Source of the DNA: Candidatus Acetothermia bacterium
GTDB lineage: Bacteria > Bipolaricaulota > Bipolaricaulia > RBG-16-55-9
NCBI GenBank assembly: GCA_016201405.1
Contig: JACQCZ010000001.1
Coordinates: forward strand, 72,432-136,431
Reading direction: 5' to 3'
Length of the DNA: 64,000 bases
Both the position numbers and the translations under genes were made by a program. The notes beneath the pieces are model-generated. The model saw only the letters and a program-made list of their open reading frames with translations. It was not told the origin of the DNA and made no database searches. Shown here piece after piece: positions 18,376 to 28,172 of this stretch (position 1 is its first letter; each line of letters starts with the position of its first letter).

Positions 18376-19311
18376 GTGCCTGGCGATCACACCAGCCTCA
18401 CACAGCGTAAGCCTGATTGGCTTCGTATCCGGCCCCCCGCTGGCGAAAATTACAAAGAGATCAAAAAGACTCTGCGAGAGAACAATCTTCACACCGTCTG
18501 CGAAGAGGCGCATTGCCCCAATATTCATGAGTGCTGGGGCGGCGGCACGGCGACGATCATGCTCATGGGCGATACCTGCACTCGAGGCTGCCGCTTCTGC
18601 GCAGTCACTTCTGGCCATCCTCATGGATTGCTCGATCCGCTAGAGCCTTTCAAGGTCGCCAAAGTTTTGAGTGAGTGGGATCTGGACTATATTGTCCTCA
18701 CCTCTGTTGCGCGAGATGATCTTCCCGATGGCGGCGCAACCCACTTTGCTCAGACTGTAAAAGCGATCAAAGAGAAGCGCCCGGAGATGCTGGTCGAGGT
18801 CTTGATCCCCGATTTCCAGAACAATGTCGATTCACTGAAGTGCGTGATTGAGGCCAGACCTGATGTTGTCGGCCACAATATTGAGACTGTGGAGAGATTG
18901 ACACCCACCGTGCGGGACAGGCGTGCAAAATATAGACAGACGCTAGACGTGCTTGCTAACATCAAGAGATTGGACCCAACACGCTATTCCAAGTCAGCCA
19001 TCATGCTGGGATTGGGCGAGAGGGATGAAGAGATTTTCCAAACTCTGAAAGATGTGCGCGAGGTCGGGGTCGATTTTCTCACGATTGGCCAATATTTGCG
19101 CCCATCGCAAAGACATCTCAAAGTCGAAGATTATGTGCATCCGAAGAAGTTTAAAGAGTACCAGCAGTGGGGCGAGGAGCTGGGCTTTAAATATGTCGCA
19201 TCTGGCCCGCTGGTGAGAAGCTCCTATCGCGCCGGAGAATTCTATATCGCAAGTCTGGTGAGGAATGGAAAAGGAGGCGTACATGGCCAAGAGCACGCCA
19301 ACAAAAGCTAA
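18376..19311 (+). CDS. lipA: Lipoyl synthase
   Basis: CEEAHCPNIHECW and CTRGCRFCAV radical-SAM cysteines; GTG start. Confidence 0.97.
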   Translation: MPGDHTSLTQRKPDWLRIRPPAGENYKEIKKTLRENNLHTVCEEAHCPNIHECWGGGTATIMLMGDTCTRGCRFCAVTSGHPHGLLDPLEPFKVAKVLSEWDLDYIVLTSVARDDLPDGGATHFAQTVKAIKEKRPEMLVEVLIPDFQNNVDSLKCVIEARPDVVGHNIETVERLTPTVRDRRAKYRQTLDVLANIKRLDPTRYSKSAIMLGLGERDEEIFQTLKDVREVGVDFLTIGQYLRPSQRHLKVEDYVHPKKFKEYQQWGEELGFKYVASGPLVRSSYRAGEFYIASLVRNGKGGVHGQEHANKS

Positions 19312-20419
19312 GAGCACATCCGATGAGAGCTCAAAGGGAGATCACTCTTGGAGCATTGAAGGGCCGATTCAGATTCTTGATCCTGCAGGCAAGGTCATTG
19401 ACAAAGAGCTTGAGCCAAAGCTGCCTGATGACGAGCTCAAAGAGATCTATCGCTGGATGGTGACTGCCCGCAGTTTTGATGAGCGTGCGCTCTCACTCCA
19501 GCGCCAGGGACGTCTCGGGACCTATGCCCCGCTCTCTGGGCAGGAGGCGGCGCAAGTCGGCAGCGCCTGGGCCCTGGAGCAGCAGGACTGGATGTTCCCT
19601 TCCTACCGCGAACATGCAGTGCAGGTCGTGCGCGGCCAGCGCTGGGTTGATATCTTGACCTACTGGGGTGGAAGCGAAGAGGGCAACCGCATCCCCAAGA
19701 ATGTCAACAACTTCACCATCTCGATTCCCATTGCAACTCAGATTCTTCACGCCATGGGAGCGGCGTGGGCTGGAAAGCTTCGAGGCGAGAAGATGGCTGC
19801 CATTGCCTACTTTGGCGATGGCGGCACTTCAGAAGGAGATTTTCACGAGGGACTAAATTTTGCCGGCGTCTTTAAAGTTGGAACTGTATTCTTCTGCCAG
19901 AACAATCAATACGCAATCTCCGTCCCACGCGAGCGCCAGACGTCCTCCGAGACAATTGCGCAAAAGGCCATTGCCTACGGTTTTGATGGCGTCCAGGTTG
20001 ACGGAAACGACTTTTTGGCCGTCTATTACATCACGAATCGCGCCCTGGAGAAGGCGCGCTCTGGCGGCGGTCCGACACTGATCGAAGCGATCACCTATCG
20101 CTTTAGCCACCACACTACCGCCGATGACTGGACCCGCTACCGCTCCGCGGCAGAGGTCGAGGAGTGGAAGCAGAAGGACCCGCTCATCCGCTTCCGAAAG
20201 TATTTGGAGAATAAAAAACTTTGGAGCGACAAAGATGAGCAGAAGCTTTTGGAAGAGGCCAAAGCCGAAGTGGCCAAGGCTGTCGAAGAGTACGAAAAGC
20301 TTCCTGAGCGTGATGTCGAAGAGATCTTCAAATACACCTTTGCCGAGATGCCCTGGAATCTCAAGGAGCAATTGGAAGATCTGCGCGCCTATCTCAAAGA
20401 GAAGAAGCCTGAGGAGTAA
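19283..20419 (+). CDS. pdhA: Pyruvate/2-oxoacid dehydrogenase E1 alpha
   Basis: GDGGTSEGDFHEGLNFAGVFKVGTVFFCQNNQYAIS; start ATG 19283 with SD ggaaaaggagg; overlaps lipA by 29 bp. Confidence 0.93.
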   Translation: MAKSTPTKAKSTSDESSKGDHSWSIEGPIQILDPAGKVIDKELEPKLPDDELKEIYRWMVTARSFDERALSLQRQGRLGTYAPLSGQEAAQVGSAWALEQQDWMFPSYREHAVQVVRGQRWVDILTYWGGSEEGNRIPKNVNNFTISIPIATQILHAMGAAWAGKLRGEKMAAIAYFGDGGTSEGDFHEGLNFAGVFKVGTVFFCQNNQYAISVPRERQTSSETIAQKAIAYGFDGVQVDGNDFLAVYYITNRALEKARSGGGPTLIEAITYRFSHHTTADDWTRYRSAAEVEEWKQKDPLIRFRKYLENKKLWSDKDEQKLLEEAKAEVAKAVEEYEKLPERDVEEIFKYTFAEMPWNLKEQLEDLRAYLKEKKPEE

Positions 20420-20422
20420 TCC

Positions 20423-21403
20423 GTGGCTCAACTGACGCTGGTACAGGCAATCAACGACGCGCTCAAGGTGGAGATGCGACGCGACAAGAGTGTCATGGTA
20501 CTGGGCGAAGATGTCGGGGTAGATGGCGGTGTTTTTCGAGCTACCGAAGGCCTTTTACAAGAATTTGGCGCGGGCCGCATTGTGGACACGCCACTTGCTG
20601 AATCCGGGATTGTGGGCGCAGCGATCGGGCTCGCTCTCAATGGGATGAAGCCTGTGGCTGAGATTCAGTTCGATGGCTTTATGCCACCGGCATTTGATCA
20701 TGTCGTCTCGCACATCGGACGGGTGCGCTGGCGCTCACGTGGGCGCTTCAATGTGCCGATGGTGATTCGCGCTCCCTATGGCGGCGGCATCCACGCGCCG
20801 GAGCACCACTCCGAGAGCCCCGAGGCCTATTATGCGCATACGCCCGGTCTCAAAGTCGTGATGCCCTCGGGTCCTTATGACGCAAAGGGGCTGCTGATCA
20901 GCGCCATTCGTGATCCTGATCCGGTCATTTATTTAGAGCCCAAAAAGAATTACCGCGCCTTCCGCGAAGAGGTTCCTGAGAATGATTATGCCTTGCCCTT
21001 TGGCAAAGCCAATCTACTAAAAGAAGGCTCTGATATTACAGTCATCTCGTGGGGCTATATGGCGCGGCTCTCGCTCCAAGCTGCTGAGATGCTGGGTGAG
21101 CAGGGGATTGGGGTTGAAGTGATTGATCTGCGAACGCTCGTTCCGCTAGACATAAATGCAATTCTTGCTTCTGTTCAGAAGACGGGGCGCTGTCTGATCG
21201 CACAAGAGGCACCACAGACCTGCGCCTTCGGGTCAGAATTAATGACCCTGATTCAGGAAAAGGCCTTTGATTCGCTACGGGCACCGCTGGGGCGTATCAG
21301 CGGCTTTGATATCACCATCCCGCTCTATCGTCTGGAAGAGGCTTATATGCCCGATGCGGGGCGTGTGATTCGCAAGATCAAAGAGATTCTTCAGTTTTCT
21401 TAA
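20423..21403 (+). CDS. pdhB: Pyruvate/2-oxoacid dehydrogenase E1 beta, copy 1
   Basis: LGEDVGVDGGVFRATEGLL, PVAEIQFDGFMPPAFD, VIDLRTLVPLD. Confidence 0.93.
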   Translation: MAQLTLVQAINDALKVEMRRDKSVMVLGEDVGVDGGVFRATEGLLQEFGAGRIVDTPLAESGIVGAAIGLALNGMKPVAEIQFDGFMPPAFDHVVSHIGRVRWRSRGRFNVPMVIRAPYGGGIHAPEHHSESPEAYYAHTPGLKVVMPSGPYDAKGLLISAIRDPDPVIYLEPKKNYRAFREEVPENDYALPFGKANLLKEGSDITVISWGYMARLSLQAAEMLGEQGIGVEVIDLRTLVPLDINAILASVQKTGRCLIAQEAPQTCAFGSELMTLIQEKAFDSLRAPLGRISGFDITIPLYRLEEAYMPDAGRVIRKIKEILQFS

Positions 21404-21426
21404 ATACACATTTAGGGGATGAATGC

Positions 21427-22407
21427 ATGGCTCAAATGACCTTGGTTCAGGCGATCAACGACGCCCTCAAGTGCGAGATGCGACAAGATAAGCGCGTGCT
21501 GGTGATGGGCGAAGATGTCGGCGTCGATGGCGGAGTCTTCCGCGCCACTGATGGCATCATCAATGAGTTTGGACCGGACCGGGCGATTGATACTCCCCTA
21601 GCCGAATCAGGCATTGTGGGAGCGGCCATTGGCATGGCGGTCAATGGGCTGCGCCCAGTGGCTGAGATTCAGTTCGATGGCTTTATGACTCCGGCCTTTG
21701 ACCAGATTGTCTCGCACGCCGCGCGGCTGCGCTGGCGCTCCCGTGGCCGATTCAGCGCGCCCATTGTCGTTCGCGCTCCGTATGGCGGAGGCATTCGCGC
21801 GCTGGAGCACCACTCCGAGAGCCCAGAAGCATGGTATGTCCATACGCCAGGTCTAAAAGTTGTGACGCCTTCAGGCCCGAGTGATGCCAAGGGCCTCTTG
21901 ATTGCCGCGATCCGCGATCCCGACCCTGTCATTTATTTAGAGCCGAAGAGACTCTACCGCGCCTTTCGTGAAGAGGTTCCCGAGGGCGCATATGAGATCC
22001 CGCTTGGCAAGGCCAATCTTGTCAGAGAGGGCAGAGACGTGACGGCCATTTCGTGGGGTTCAATGAGTCGTTTGTTGGCCCAAACTGCAGAAGAAGTGGC
22101 TGAGCAAGATGGCACATCGATTGAAGTGATTGACTTGCGAACACTCGTACCGCTCGATTTTGAGCTGATCTCCCAGTCTGTGAAGAAGACAGGACGCGTT
22201 GTGATTCTGCAAGAGTCTGCACGAACCTGTGGCTTCGCCTCTGAGATTGCGGCGCTCATCACCGAGAGATTGCTGCTCCATCTCGAAGCACCGGTGGTGC
22301 GGGTATCGGGTTATGACATCGCCATCCCGTACTTCAGAATGGAAGAGCATTATCTGCCCGATAGCGGCAAAGTGGCGCGAGGAATTCGACAGGCGGTGAC
22401 TTATTAA
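21427..22407 (+). CDS. Pyruvate/2-oxoacid dehydrogenase E1 beta, copy 2
   Basis: Same length (326 aa) and collinear with copy 1; MGEDVGVDGGVFRATDGII, VAEIQFDGFMTPAFD. Confidence 0.93.
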   Translation: MAQMTLVQAINDALKCEMRQDKRVLVMGEDVGVDGGVFRATDGIINEFGPDRAIDTPLAESGIVGAAIGMAVNGLRPVAEIQFDGFMTPAFDQIVSHAARLRWRSRGRFSAPIVVRAPYGGGIRALEHHSESPEAWYVHTPGLKVVTPSGPSDAKGLLIAAIRDPDPVIYLEPKRLYRAFREEVPEGAYEIPLGKANLVREGRDVTAISWGSMSRLLAQTAEEVAEQDGTSIEVIDLRTLVPLDFELISQSVKKTGRVVILQESARTCGFASEIAALITERLLLHLEAPVVRVSGYDIAIPYFRMEEHYLPDSGKVARGIRQAVTY

Positions 22408-23846
22408 TGGTCGTTGGTGAGATCATGGTCGGAACAGATCTTCTGGTCATTGGAGGCGGCATCGGCGGTTATGTAGCCGCGATCCGCGCCTCGCAGCTTG
22501 GCAAAGAAGTGACGCTGGTGGAGAAGGCCGAGCTTGGCGGCATCTGTCTCAATCACGGCTGCATCCCTTCAAAAGCACTCATCACAGCGGCCAGTTTGTA
22601 CCACAGAATGCCGCGCCTAGCGGAGATGGGCATCTCAGCCAAGGCGACCATAGATGCCGGAAAGCTGCAAGCCTGGAAAGAGGGCATTAGCGAAAAGCTG
22701 AGCACGGGCGTTGGACAGCTCTGCAAATCCAATGGCGTTCAGGTGATTCCCGGAAGCGCCTCGTTCACCAGCCCCAAGAAAGTTTTGGTCGAGAATGAGC
22801 ATGGCACACAGTCCATTGAGTTTAAGCAGTGCATCATTGCCACAGGCTCGCGCTCTATTCAAATTCCGGGCTTTGAGTTTGATGGAGAAGTAGTTCTCAG
22901 CTCACGCCATGCGCTCAAATTGAAAGAAGTTCCGGAAAAGCTGGTCGTGATTGGCGGCGGCTATATTGGCCTGGAGCTTGGCACAGTCTATGCAAAATTG
23001 GGGAGCAAAGTGACTGTGGTTGAGATGATGGATCAGGTGCTGCCCGGTGTCGATCCCGAGCTGGTGCGCGTGGTTGCGCGACATTTGAAAGATTTGGGCA
23101 TCGAACTCTTTTTGAGGTCCAAGGCAAAATCGCTCGAAAAGGGCAAGAGTGGAGCCAAAGTCGTCATCGAGACTCCGGAAGGCCAAAAGAGTCTGGATGC
23201 AACCAAAGTCTTGGTGAGCGTGGGACGTCGCCCCAGTGTTGACGGCCTTAATATTGAGCAGGTCAAAGTTGAGCTTGACGCCAAGGGCTTCATCAAAGTG
23301 GATGCCCAGCGCCGCACCTCCAACCCGAAGATTTTCGCAGTGGGCGACGTGGCAGGCCAGCCCATGCTGGCGCACAAGGCCTCACACGAAGCGATTGTTG
23401 CGGCCAACGTCATTGCAGGTCACCCAGCGGGAGCCGACTGGCTCACCGTCCCTGCCGTCATCTTTACGGACCCAGAGATTGCCAGTGCTGGACTGACAGA
23501 GGCCGAGGCCAAAGCCCAGGGTTATGAGCCGCTCATTGGCCGGTTCCCATTCACCGCGCTGGGACGCGCCATGACGACGGGCGAGACAGACGGCTTCGTC
23601 AAGATGATTGCCGACAAGAAATCAGAGGTTGTCCTTGGTGTCCATATTGTTGGCCCTGAAGCGAGCAACTTGATCAGCGAAGCCGCTCTGGCCATCGAGA
23701 TGGGTGCACGATTAGAAGATATTGCTCTAACAATTCATCCGCATCCGACACTGCCCGAGAGCCTGATGGAGGCAGCGGAAGTCGCGCTTGGACATGCCAT
23801 TCACATCATGACGCCCAAGAAACGCGAGCCTGTCAAGGCTTCATAG
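22407..23846 (+). CDS. lpd: Dihydrolipoamide dehydrogenase (E3)
   Basis: DLLVIGGGIGGYVAAIRASQLG, GGICLNHGCIPSKAL, HPHPTLPE. Start may be the downstream ATG 22425. Confidence 0.95.
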   Translation: MVVGEIMVGTDLLVIGGGIGGYVAAIRASQLGKEVTLVEKAELGGICLNHGCIPSKALITAASLYHRMPRLAEMGISAKATIDAGKLQAWKEGISEKLSTGVGQLCKSNGVQVIPGSASFTSPKKVLVENEHGTQSIEFKQCIIATGSRSIQIPGFEFDGEVVLSSRHALKLKEVPEKLVVIGGGYIGLELGTVYAKLGSKVTVVEMMDQVLPGVDPELVRVVARHLKDLGIELFLRSKAKSLEKGKSGAKVVIETPEGQKSLDATKVLVSVGRRPSVDGLNIEQVKVELDAKGFIKVDAQRRTSNPKIFAVGDVAGQPMLAHKASHEAIVAANVIAGHPAGADWLTVPAVIFTDPEIASAGLTEAEAKAQGYEPLIGRFPFTALGRAMTTGETDGFVKMIADKKSEVVLGVHIVGPEASNLISEAALAIEMGARLEDIALTIHPHPTLPESLMEAAEVALGHAIHIMTPKKREPVKAS

Positions 23847-23939
23847 TCTTCATTGAGCTAATTCCATTGCGATCTCATCATAGAACGACTCTGCTCAGAC
23901 GCTTCGGGTGCCCACCTCCGTCACATTTATAAGGGACGC

Positions 23940-23968
23940 TTGCATGCCATACATTTGTATGCTATACT
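23940..23968 (+). promoter_or_regulatory. Candidate promoter with a palindrome in the spacer
   Basis: TTGCAT-17-TATACT; CATACA-TT-TGTATG at 23948-23961 inside the spacer. Confidence 0.6.
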
Positions 23969-23992
23969 CATCCCTGCTGGGGATGGCACTGT

Positions 23993-24322
23993 ATGATAAG
24001 CCAGCAAGGGCTAAAGCTAAAGAAGCAAATCTGGCAGACGTTCTCCGAGGCCAGACTCGTCGATGCCTCGATCCGGTTTATTCCCAATAAAGAGTCCCAT
24101 GAGCGGGTCACTCACATCATCTTGCACGACTGGTTTGGCAAAGAGATGGAGCTACCCCACATCCACCTCTATCACAAGTCCAAACGGGGTCTGCGCACCT
24201 ATCACATCTACTCGTGCACAGACAAAGAGCGCGAGATCTTCTTTCGCATTCTCTTCTGCCCACAGACTCAGCGTGTCTCCGTCTTAGGCGTCTGCGGTCC
24301 CTATATCGATTCGTATTCATAA
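23993..24322 (+). CDS. 109-aa hypothetical protein upstream of a Y-family polymerase
   Basis: Intact ORF 6 bp before the polymerase gene, same strand, behind a candidate promoter. Confidence 0.65.
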   Translation: MISQQGLKLKKQIWQTFSEARLVDASIRFIPNKESHERVTHIILHDWFGKEMELPHIHLYHKSKRGLRTYHIYSCTDKEREIFFRILFCPQTQRVSVLGVCGPYIDSYS

Positions 24323-24328
24323 GAGAAT

Positions 24329-25684
24329 ATGCCGCGCTTCATCATGTTCGTGGACATCAATTGCTGTTTCGCATCTCTCGAGCAGCAGGCCAATCCCTTC
24401 TGGCGCGGCATCCCGATGGGTGTGGTGCGAAAGCCGAAGCTCTGGTCGGTCATCTCCGCTCCCTCGTTTGAAGCGAAAAAGCGTGGCGTCGATACAGCCA
24501 TGACCACCGGAGACGCCTGGGAGATCTGCCCCGAGATGCTCATCGTCCACGAGGATGCCGACAAATACCGGTACTGGAGCGGAAAATTCTGGGAGCTTCT
24601 CAAATCTTTCACGCCACTAGTTGAAGTATTCAGTGTCGATGAGGCCTTTGCTGACATCACGCAGCTCGTCCGGGACAATGGGGGTGATCCCATGGCGATT
24701 GCCAGAGAATTCAAGCAAAAGCTCACAAAAATGGCTGGTGAATGGATCACCTGCTCCATTGGCATCGCCAACTCCAAGGTGATGGCCAAGCTTGCCGGCG
24801 AGTCTCAAAAAAAACCAGACAGCCTTGTCTGGATCAAAGACGACGAGATTGAGGATTGGCGCAGACGAACCCCAGTTGAAGCTGCCTGCGGCATTGCGGA
24901 TGGCTGGAAGGAGCGTCTCAGCCACTTTGGCATCACCAAGATGGGTGACGTCACCGATGCGATGGTGCTTAGGCTGCAGCGGCGCTATAAAAAACCGGGT
25001 CTGATGACGGGCTGGATCTGTCAGGGCAAAGACCCAGAACCCCTAAAACCAAACAAGCACAAAGAGCGGCGCAAAGCGTATGGCAACGTCCGGGAGATCA
25101 GCAGACCTCACCCCAACTTTGAGGAGGTGACCGGGTGGCTCAAAATCTTGTGTCACGAAGCGGCCATGCGCATGAGAGCCGATGGCGTCTGTGGAAAAAC
25201 CATTCACTTCTTTGGCTCCGATCCGGCGGGCTATGGCGCGAGCAAACAGTATTCACTTCAGTATCCAACTGCCAATGAGCTGACGATCTTTGAGACGTGC
25301 GTTCATATTGCAAAGCTGATCGGAAAAGATCTGCCTTATCACTTCAATGGCATTGGGGTTGGCATCACAAATCTGGCCTGTCAGTCAGCTCAGACGATCT
25401 CGCTCTTTCACGATGACCAGTGCTGGATGCATATCATGAAGACCTTGGACAAGATCAATGCAGAGTGGGGGCCGCTCTCTGTCTATCCGGGCTTTCTGCA
25501 AGAGGCCAAGGCAATCACTCCGATGTTCAAGGCCAATCAGTCGATGCACAGAGATATTGAAGACGAGCCAGAGTTTGATGAGCAGGCGGAAGAGGCCGAG
25601 ATGCTGGAGGTCCTGTGGGAGCTCTATGAGATGCCCGATGAAAATATTCTAGAAGAAGCCAGAGAACTTACGTACACAAGCTAA
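24329..25684 (+). CDS. Y-family (DinB/UmuC-like) DNA polymerase
   Basis: FVDINCCFASLEQQANP, VEVFSVDEAFADIT, CSIGIANSKVMAKLAGESQKKPDSLV. Confidence 0.93.
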   Translation: MPRFIMFVDINCCFASLEQQANPFWRGIPMGVVRKPKLWSVISAPSFEAKKRGVDTAMTTGDAWEICPEMLIVHEDADKYRYWSGKFWELLKSFTPLVEVFSVDEAFADITQLVRDNGGDPMAIAREFKQKLTKMAGEWITCSIGIANSKVMAKLAGESQKKPDSLVWIKDDEIEDWRRRTPVEAACGIADGWKERLSHFGITKMGDVTDAMVLRLQRRYKKPGLMTGWICQGKDPEPLKPNKHKERRKAYGNVREISRPHPNFEEVTGWLKILCHEAAMRMRADGVCGKTIHFFGSDPAGYGASKQYSLQYPTANELTIFETCVHIAKLIGKDLPYHFNGIGVGITNLACQSAQTISLFHDDQCWMHIMKTLDKINAEWGPLSVYPGFLQEAKAITPMFKANQSMHRDIEDEPEFDEQAEEAEMLEVLWELYEMPDENILEEARELTYTS

Positions 25685-25688
25685 GAGA

Positions 25689-25782
25689 CCGTCATTCCCG
25701 CTTTCGCGAGAATCCAGTGGCTCTGATTCAATTCAAATCCCTGGATCCCGGATCTTCGCTGCGCTTCGTCCGGGATGACGGG
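25689..25782 (+). repeat. MITE/REP-like palindromic element
   Basis: Ends ccgtcattcccg / cgggatgacggg; inner hairpin atcccgg...ccgggat; located between convergent genes. Confidence 0.65.
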
Positions 25783-25821
25783 CACGACGCCATCGTATCA
25801 ATGCCCTTCAGCAAGCCAAAG

Positions 25822-26748
25822 TCATCCCTCATCACAATAAATCCCTGCCCGATGGGTCTGCGGCAAGAAGGCGTAGATCTTATTTCGATCCGGATCGAAA
25901 GCGATTGTATGAGCGCCTTTTTCGGTAGGCACTCGCTCCAGAAGCTTCATCTCTCTGGTAGAGATCACATCGATCACACCAGGGTCGCCAATAGCAACAT
26001 ATAAATGATCCAGCTTCTTATTGAAGAAGATGACATCGGGAGCGCCGCTGATCTCTGCGCTGGATATAACAACTCCAGAGTCTGCATCCAGCAGAATGAG
26101 CTTCCCGTCATCGCAAGCGCAGAAGAGCCTTCGCTTTTCCACATCCACATCGAGCCCGTGCGGTCCCGCAGCAGGAACAGGAATAATTCTGGATATATGC
26201 ATCGGTCCGCCCGCTTCGAGGACGACAATCTGAGGCGGATCGGCAATGTTGACGTAGAAGCAGTCTGTCACCGGGTCAAAGGCTGTCCAGCGGGTGCGCC
26301 CGGCAACCACGATGCTGGCAATCATAGCCCGCTTCTTCACATCTATGATCGAAAGTGTGAAAGAATTGGGGATCGCGGGATCACCGACATTTGCAGCGAG
26401 AAGCAGACTGCGTTTAGGGTCGTAGGCCAAGCCATTGGGGCGAATGCCACACGGAATTTTGATTAGACCCTGCTCGTCGCTCGACCGGAAGATCCCGACT
26501 GAATTCTCGCCGCGATTGGATGTGAAGATCAGCTCATGCTCATCAGAGACGAGCGCGCCGGCGACTCCAGCCAAGTTTGGGATTGAATGCAAGTAGTGAT
26601 CATTCTTGCAATCAATCACGTCGAGTGAATCATTGGCCGTGTGTGCCACATAGAGTCTTGCGCTCTTTGGGTGAATTACTGCATGATCAAATCCACCCGC
26701 TTTGAGATGCGCCGGCAGATCAATAAAGCCCAGATGCTTTAGACTCAT
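25822..26748 (-). CDS. YncE-like beta-propeller protein
   Basis: Repeated LYVAHTANDSLDVID / LLLAANVG / RLFCACDDGKLILLDADSG blades. Confidence 0.8.
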   Translation of the reverse strand: MSLKHLGFIDLPAHLKAGGFDHAVIHPKSARLYVAHTANDSLDVIDCKNDHYLHSIPNLAGVAGALVSDEHELIFTSNRGENSVGIFRSSDEQGLIKIPCGIRPNGLAYDPKRSLLLAANVGDPAIPNSFTLSIIDVKKRAMIASIVVAGRTRWTAFDPVTDCFYVNIADPPQIVVLEAGGPMHISRIIPVPAAGPHGLDVDVEKRRLFCACDDGKLILLDADSGVVISSAEISGAPDVIFFNKKLDHLYVAIGDPGVIDVISTREMKLLERVPTEKGAHTIAFDPDRNKIYAFLPQTHRAGIYCDEG

Positions 26749-26763
26749 AGCAAGCTGACCGGA

Positions 26764-27213
26764 TCACTTCCCGCTTGCCACTTGAAGGCGGCACCAGGCA
26801 TATAACGCGTCATAGACTTCAAATTGATGAGCGATATTCTCTTCATCATCGGGATAGCGCAGGCTGTAGCCTGAGGCGATGGCCTCCAGACCTCGGGCAA
26901 TGGGGTCGCTGTCGATCTCAGCGGCGATGTCAGCGGCGATGTCAGCGGCATGGATAATCTTAGCCATGCGGACCAGCCCAGGCTCTTTCAAGTCGTACTT
27001 GAGCATGATCGAATCAAACGAGCAGCGCCCATCTTTATGCCCCAGCTCGACTCCTGGTGCATCATATGGAATCGCTCCTGTCTCTTTGGCTACTTTGTCG
27101 ATCTGACTCTTGGGAACGAAGAGAAACTCTGCCTCATTGTCAATAAAACGAGTGATGAGCCAGGGACAAGCGACGCGGTCTACATGAACGTGCGAACGGG
27201 TAAGCCACTTCAT
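26764..27213 (-). CDS. ChrB C-terminal-domain protein
   Basis: WLTRSHVHVDRVACPWLITRFIDNEAEFLFVP; CSFDSIMLKYDL. Confidence 0.85.
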   Translation of the reverse strand: MKWLTRSHVHVDRVACPWLITRFIDNEAEFLFVPKSQIDKVAKETGAIPYDAPGVELGHKDGRCSFDSIMLKYDLKEPGLVRMAKIIHAADIAADIAAEIDSDPIARGLEAIASGYSLRYPDDEENIAHQFEVYDALYAWCRLQVASGK

Positions 27214-27239
27214 AAATCCTCCTTCGAAGATTTAGAGTC

Positions 27240-28172
27240 TTATTTGATATTCATCTGATTGAGTGCTGAATGCAGCCCGCGCGCCAGCTTCTGTGCATCA
27301 TCGCTGGCCCAGAAGTGCATAAAAAAGAGGCGCGGCTCTTCCGATAGCATGTGGCTATGCAACGCCGTCACTTCAATCCCATTCTCACGCAAGGCGCGCA
27401 GGACGGAATTGACCTCACTCCCAATCAGAACAAAGTCTCCCGTGATCATGGCTTTGCCATCTGCGGTCGCCTGAAAATTGATGGCTGTCGCCACGCCCAT
27501 CGAAGGCGGAATCTCGAATCCGTGAGCCATAATCTTCTCAGCACGTGGGATACTGAACTGGTAGACCCCATTATTGACCTTGCCACTATGTCCTAAGATT
27601 TGGTCCAGCTCTTTGGTGTCTAGGCCCAAATCTTGTCCAGATGCTGAAGTGGCATTTGAGGGTGTCAATGGAATCTTGGTCAGAGCGAGAGCTGTATGGA
27701 TGGATTCAGCCATCTTTACCGGATCGCCATGCCCGTAAATGTGCATATACATTACATGCGGCAACTCTCCCAACAAGTGATTGTGGATGGCCGTCTGGTC
27801 AATCCCGCCTTGCTGCAAGGCTGTCATCACCGGATTGAGCTCATCTTCTGAAAGAACGAGATCACCCATGAGCACGGCTTCATCGCCCATCTGCTTGAGC
27901 GCGACCCAGCCGCCAAGAGCGAACGTCGGCTTGAGCTGCAGATCTCCAATCATCACCTTCAGATCCGTTCGTGGAAAGCCAAACTTCAAGACTCCATCTG
28001 ACTGAATTGCTCCCGCTTTGCCCATCGCTTTTTCCACGGGAGCCCAGTCAATCAGATGGCTAGGTGCAGTAGCAGCAGCCGGGGCAGGTGTTGATGAGAA
28101 ATGCTCTCTCCCAAACACAATAAGCAGGACGATGATGAGCAGTCCTGCGATCCATTGAAGTGTGTTAGACAT
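27240..28172 (-). CDS. DUF1259 (LppY/LpqO-like) protein, two tandem domains
   Basis: Two copies of the pattern ...HNHLLGELPHVMYMHIYGHGDP... / ...HSHMLSEEPRLFFMHFWASDD...; start ATG 28172. Confidence 0.8.
   Translation of the reverse strand: MSNTLQWIAGLLIIVLLIVFGREHFSSTPAPAAATAPSHLIDWAPVEKAMGKAGAIQSDGVLKFGFPRTDLKVMIGDLQLKPTFALGGWVALKQMGDEAVLMGDLVLSEDELNPVMTALQQGGIDQTAIHNHLLGELPHVMYMHIYGHGDPVKMAESIHTALALTKIPLTPSNATSASGQDLGLDTKELDQILGHSGKVNNGVYQFSIPRAEKIMAHGFEIPPSMGVATAINFQATADGKAMITGDFVLIGSEVNSVLRALRENGIEVTALHSHMLSEEPRLFFMHFWASDDAQKLARGLHSALNQMNIK

Noticed and set aside
19853-20431. Minus-strand 192-aa ORF inside pdhA.
   Set aside because: Leucine/phenylalanine-rich shadow of a GAA/AAG-rich gene, not an independent membrane protein.
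24301-24789. Minus-strand 162-aa ORF inside the Y-family polymerase.
   Set aside because: Antisense to a gene with all expected motifs; no family resemblance.
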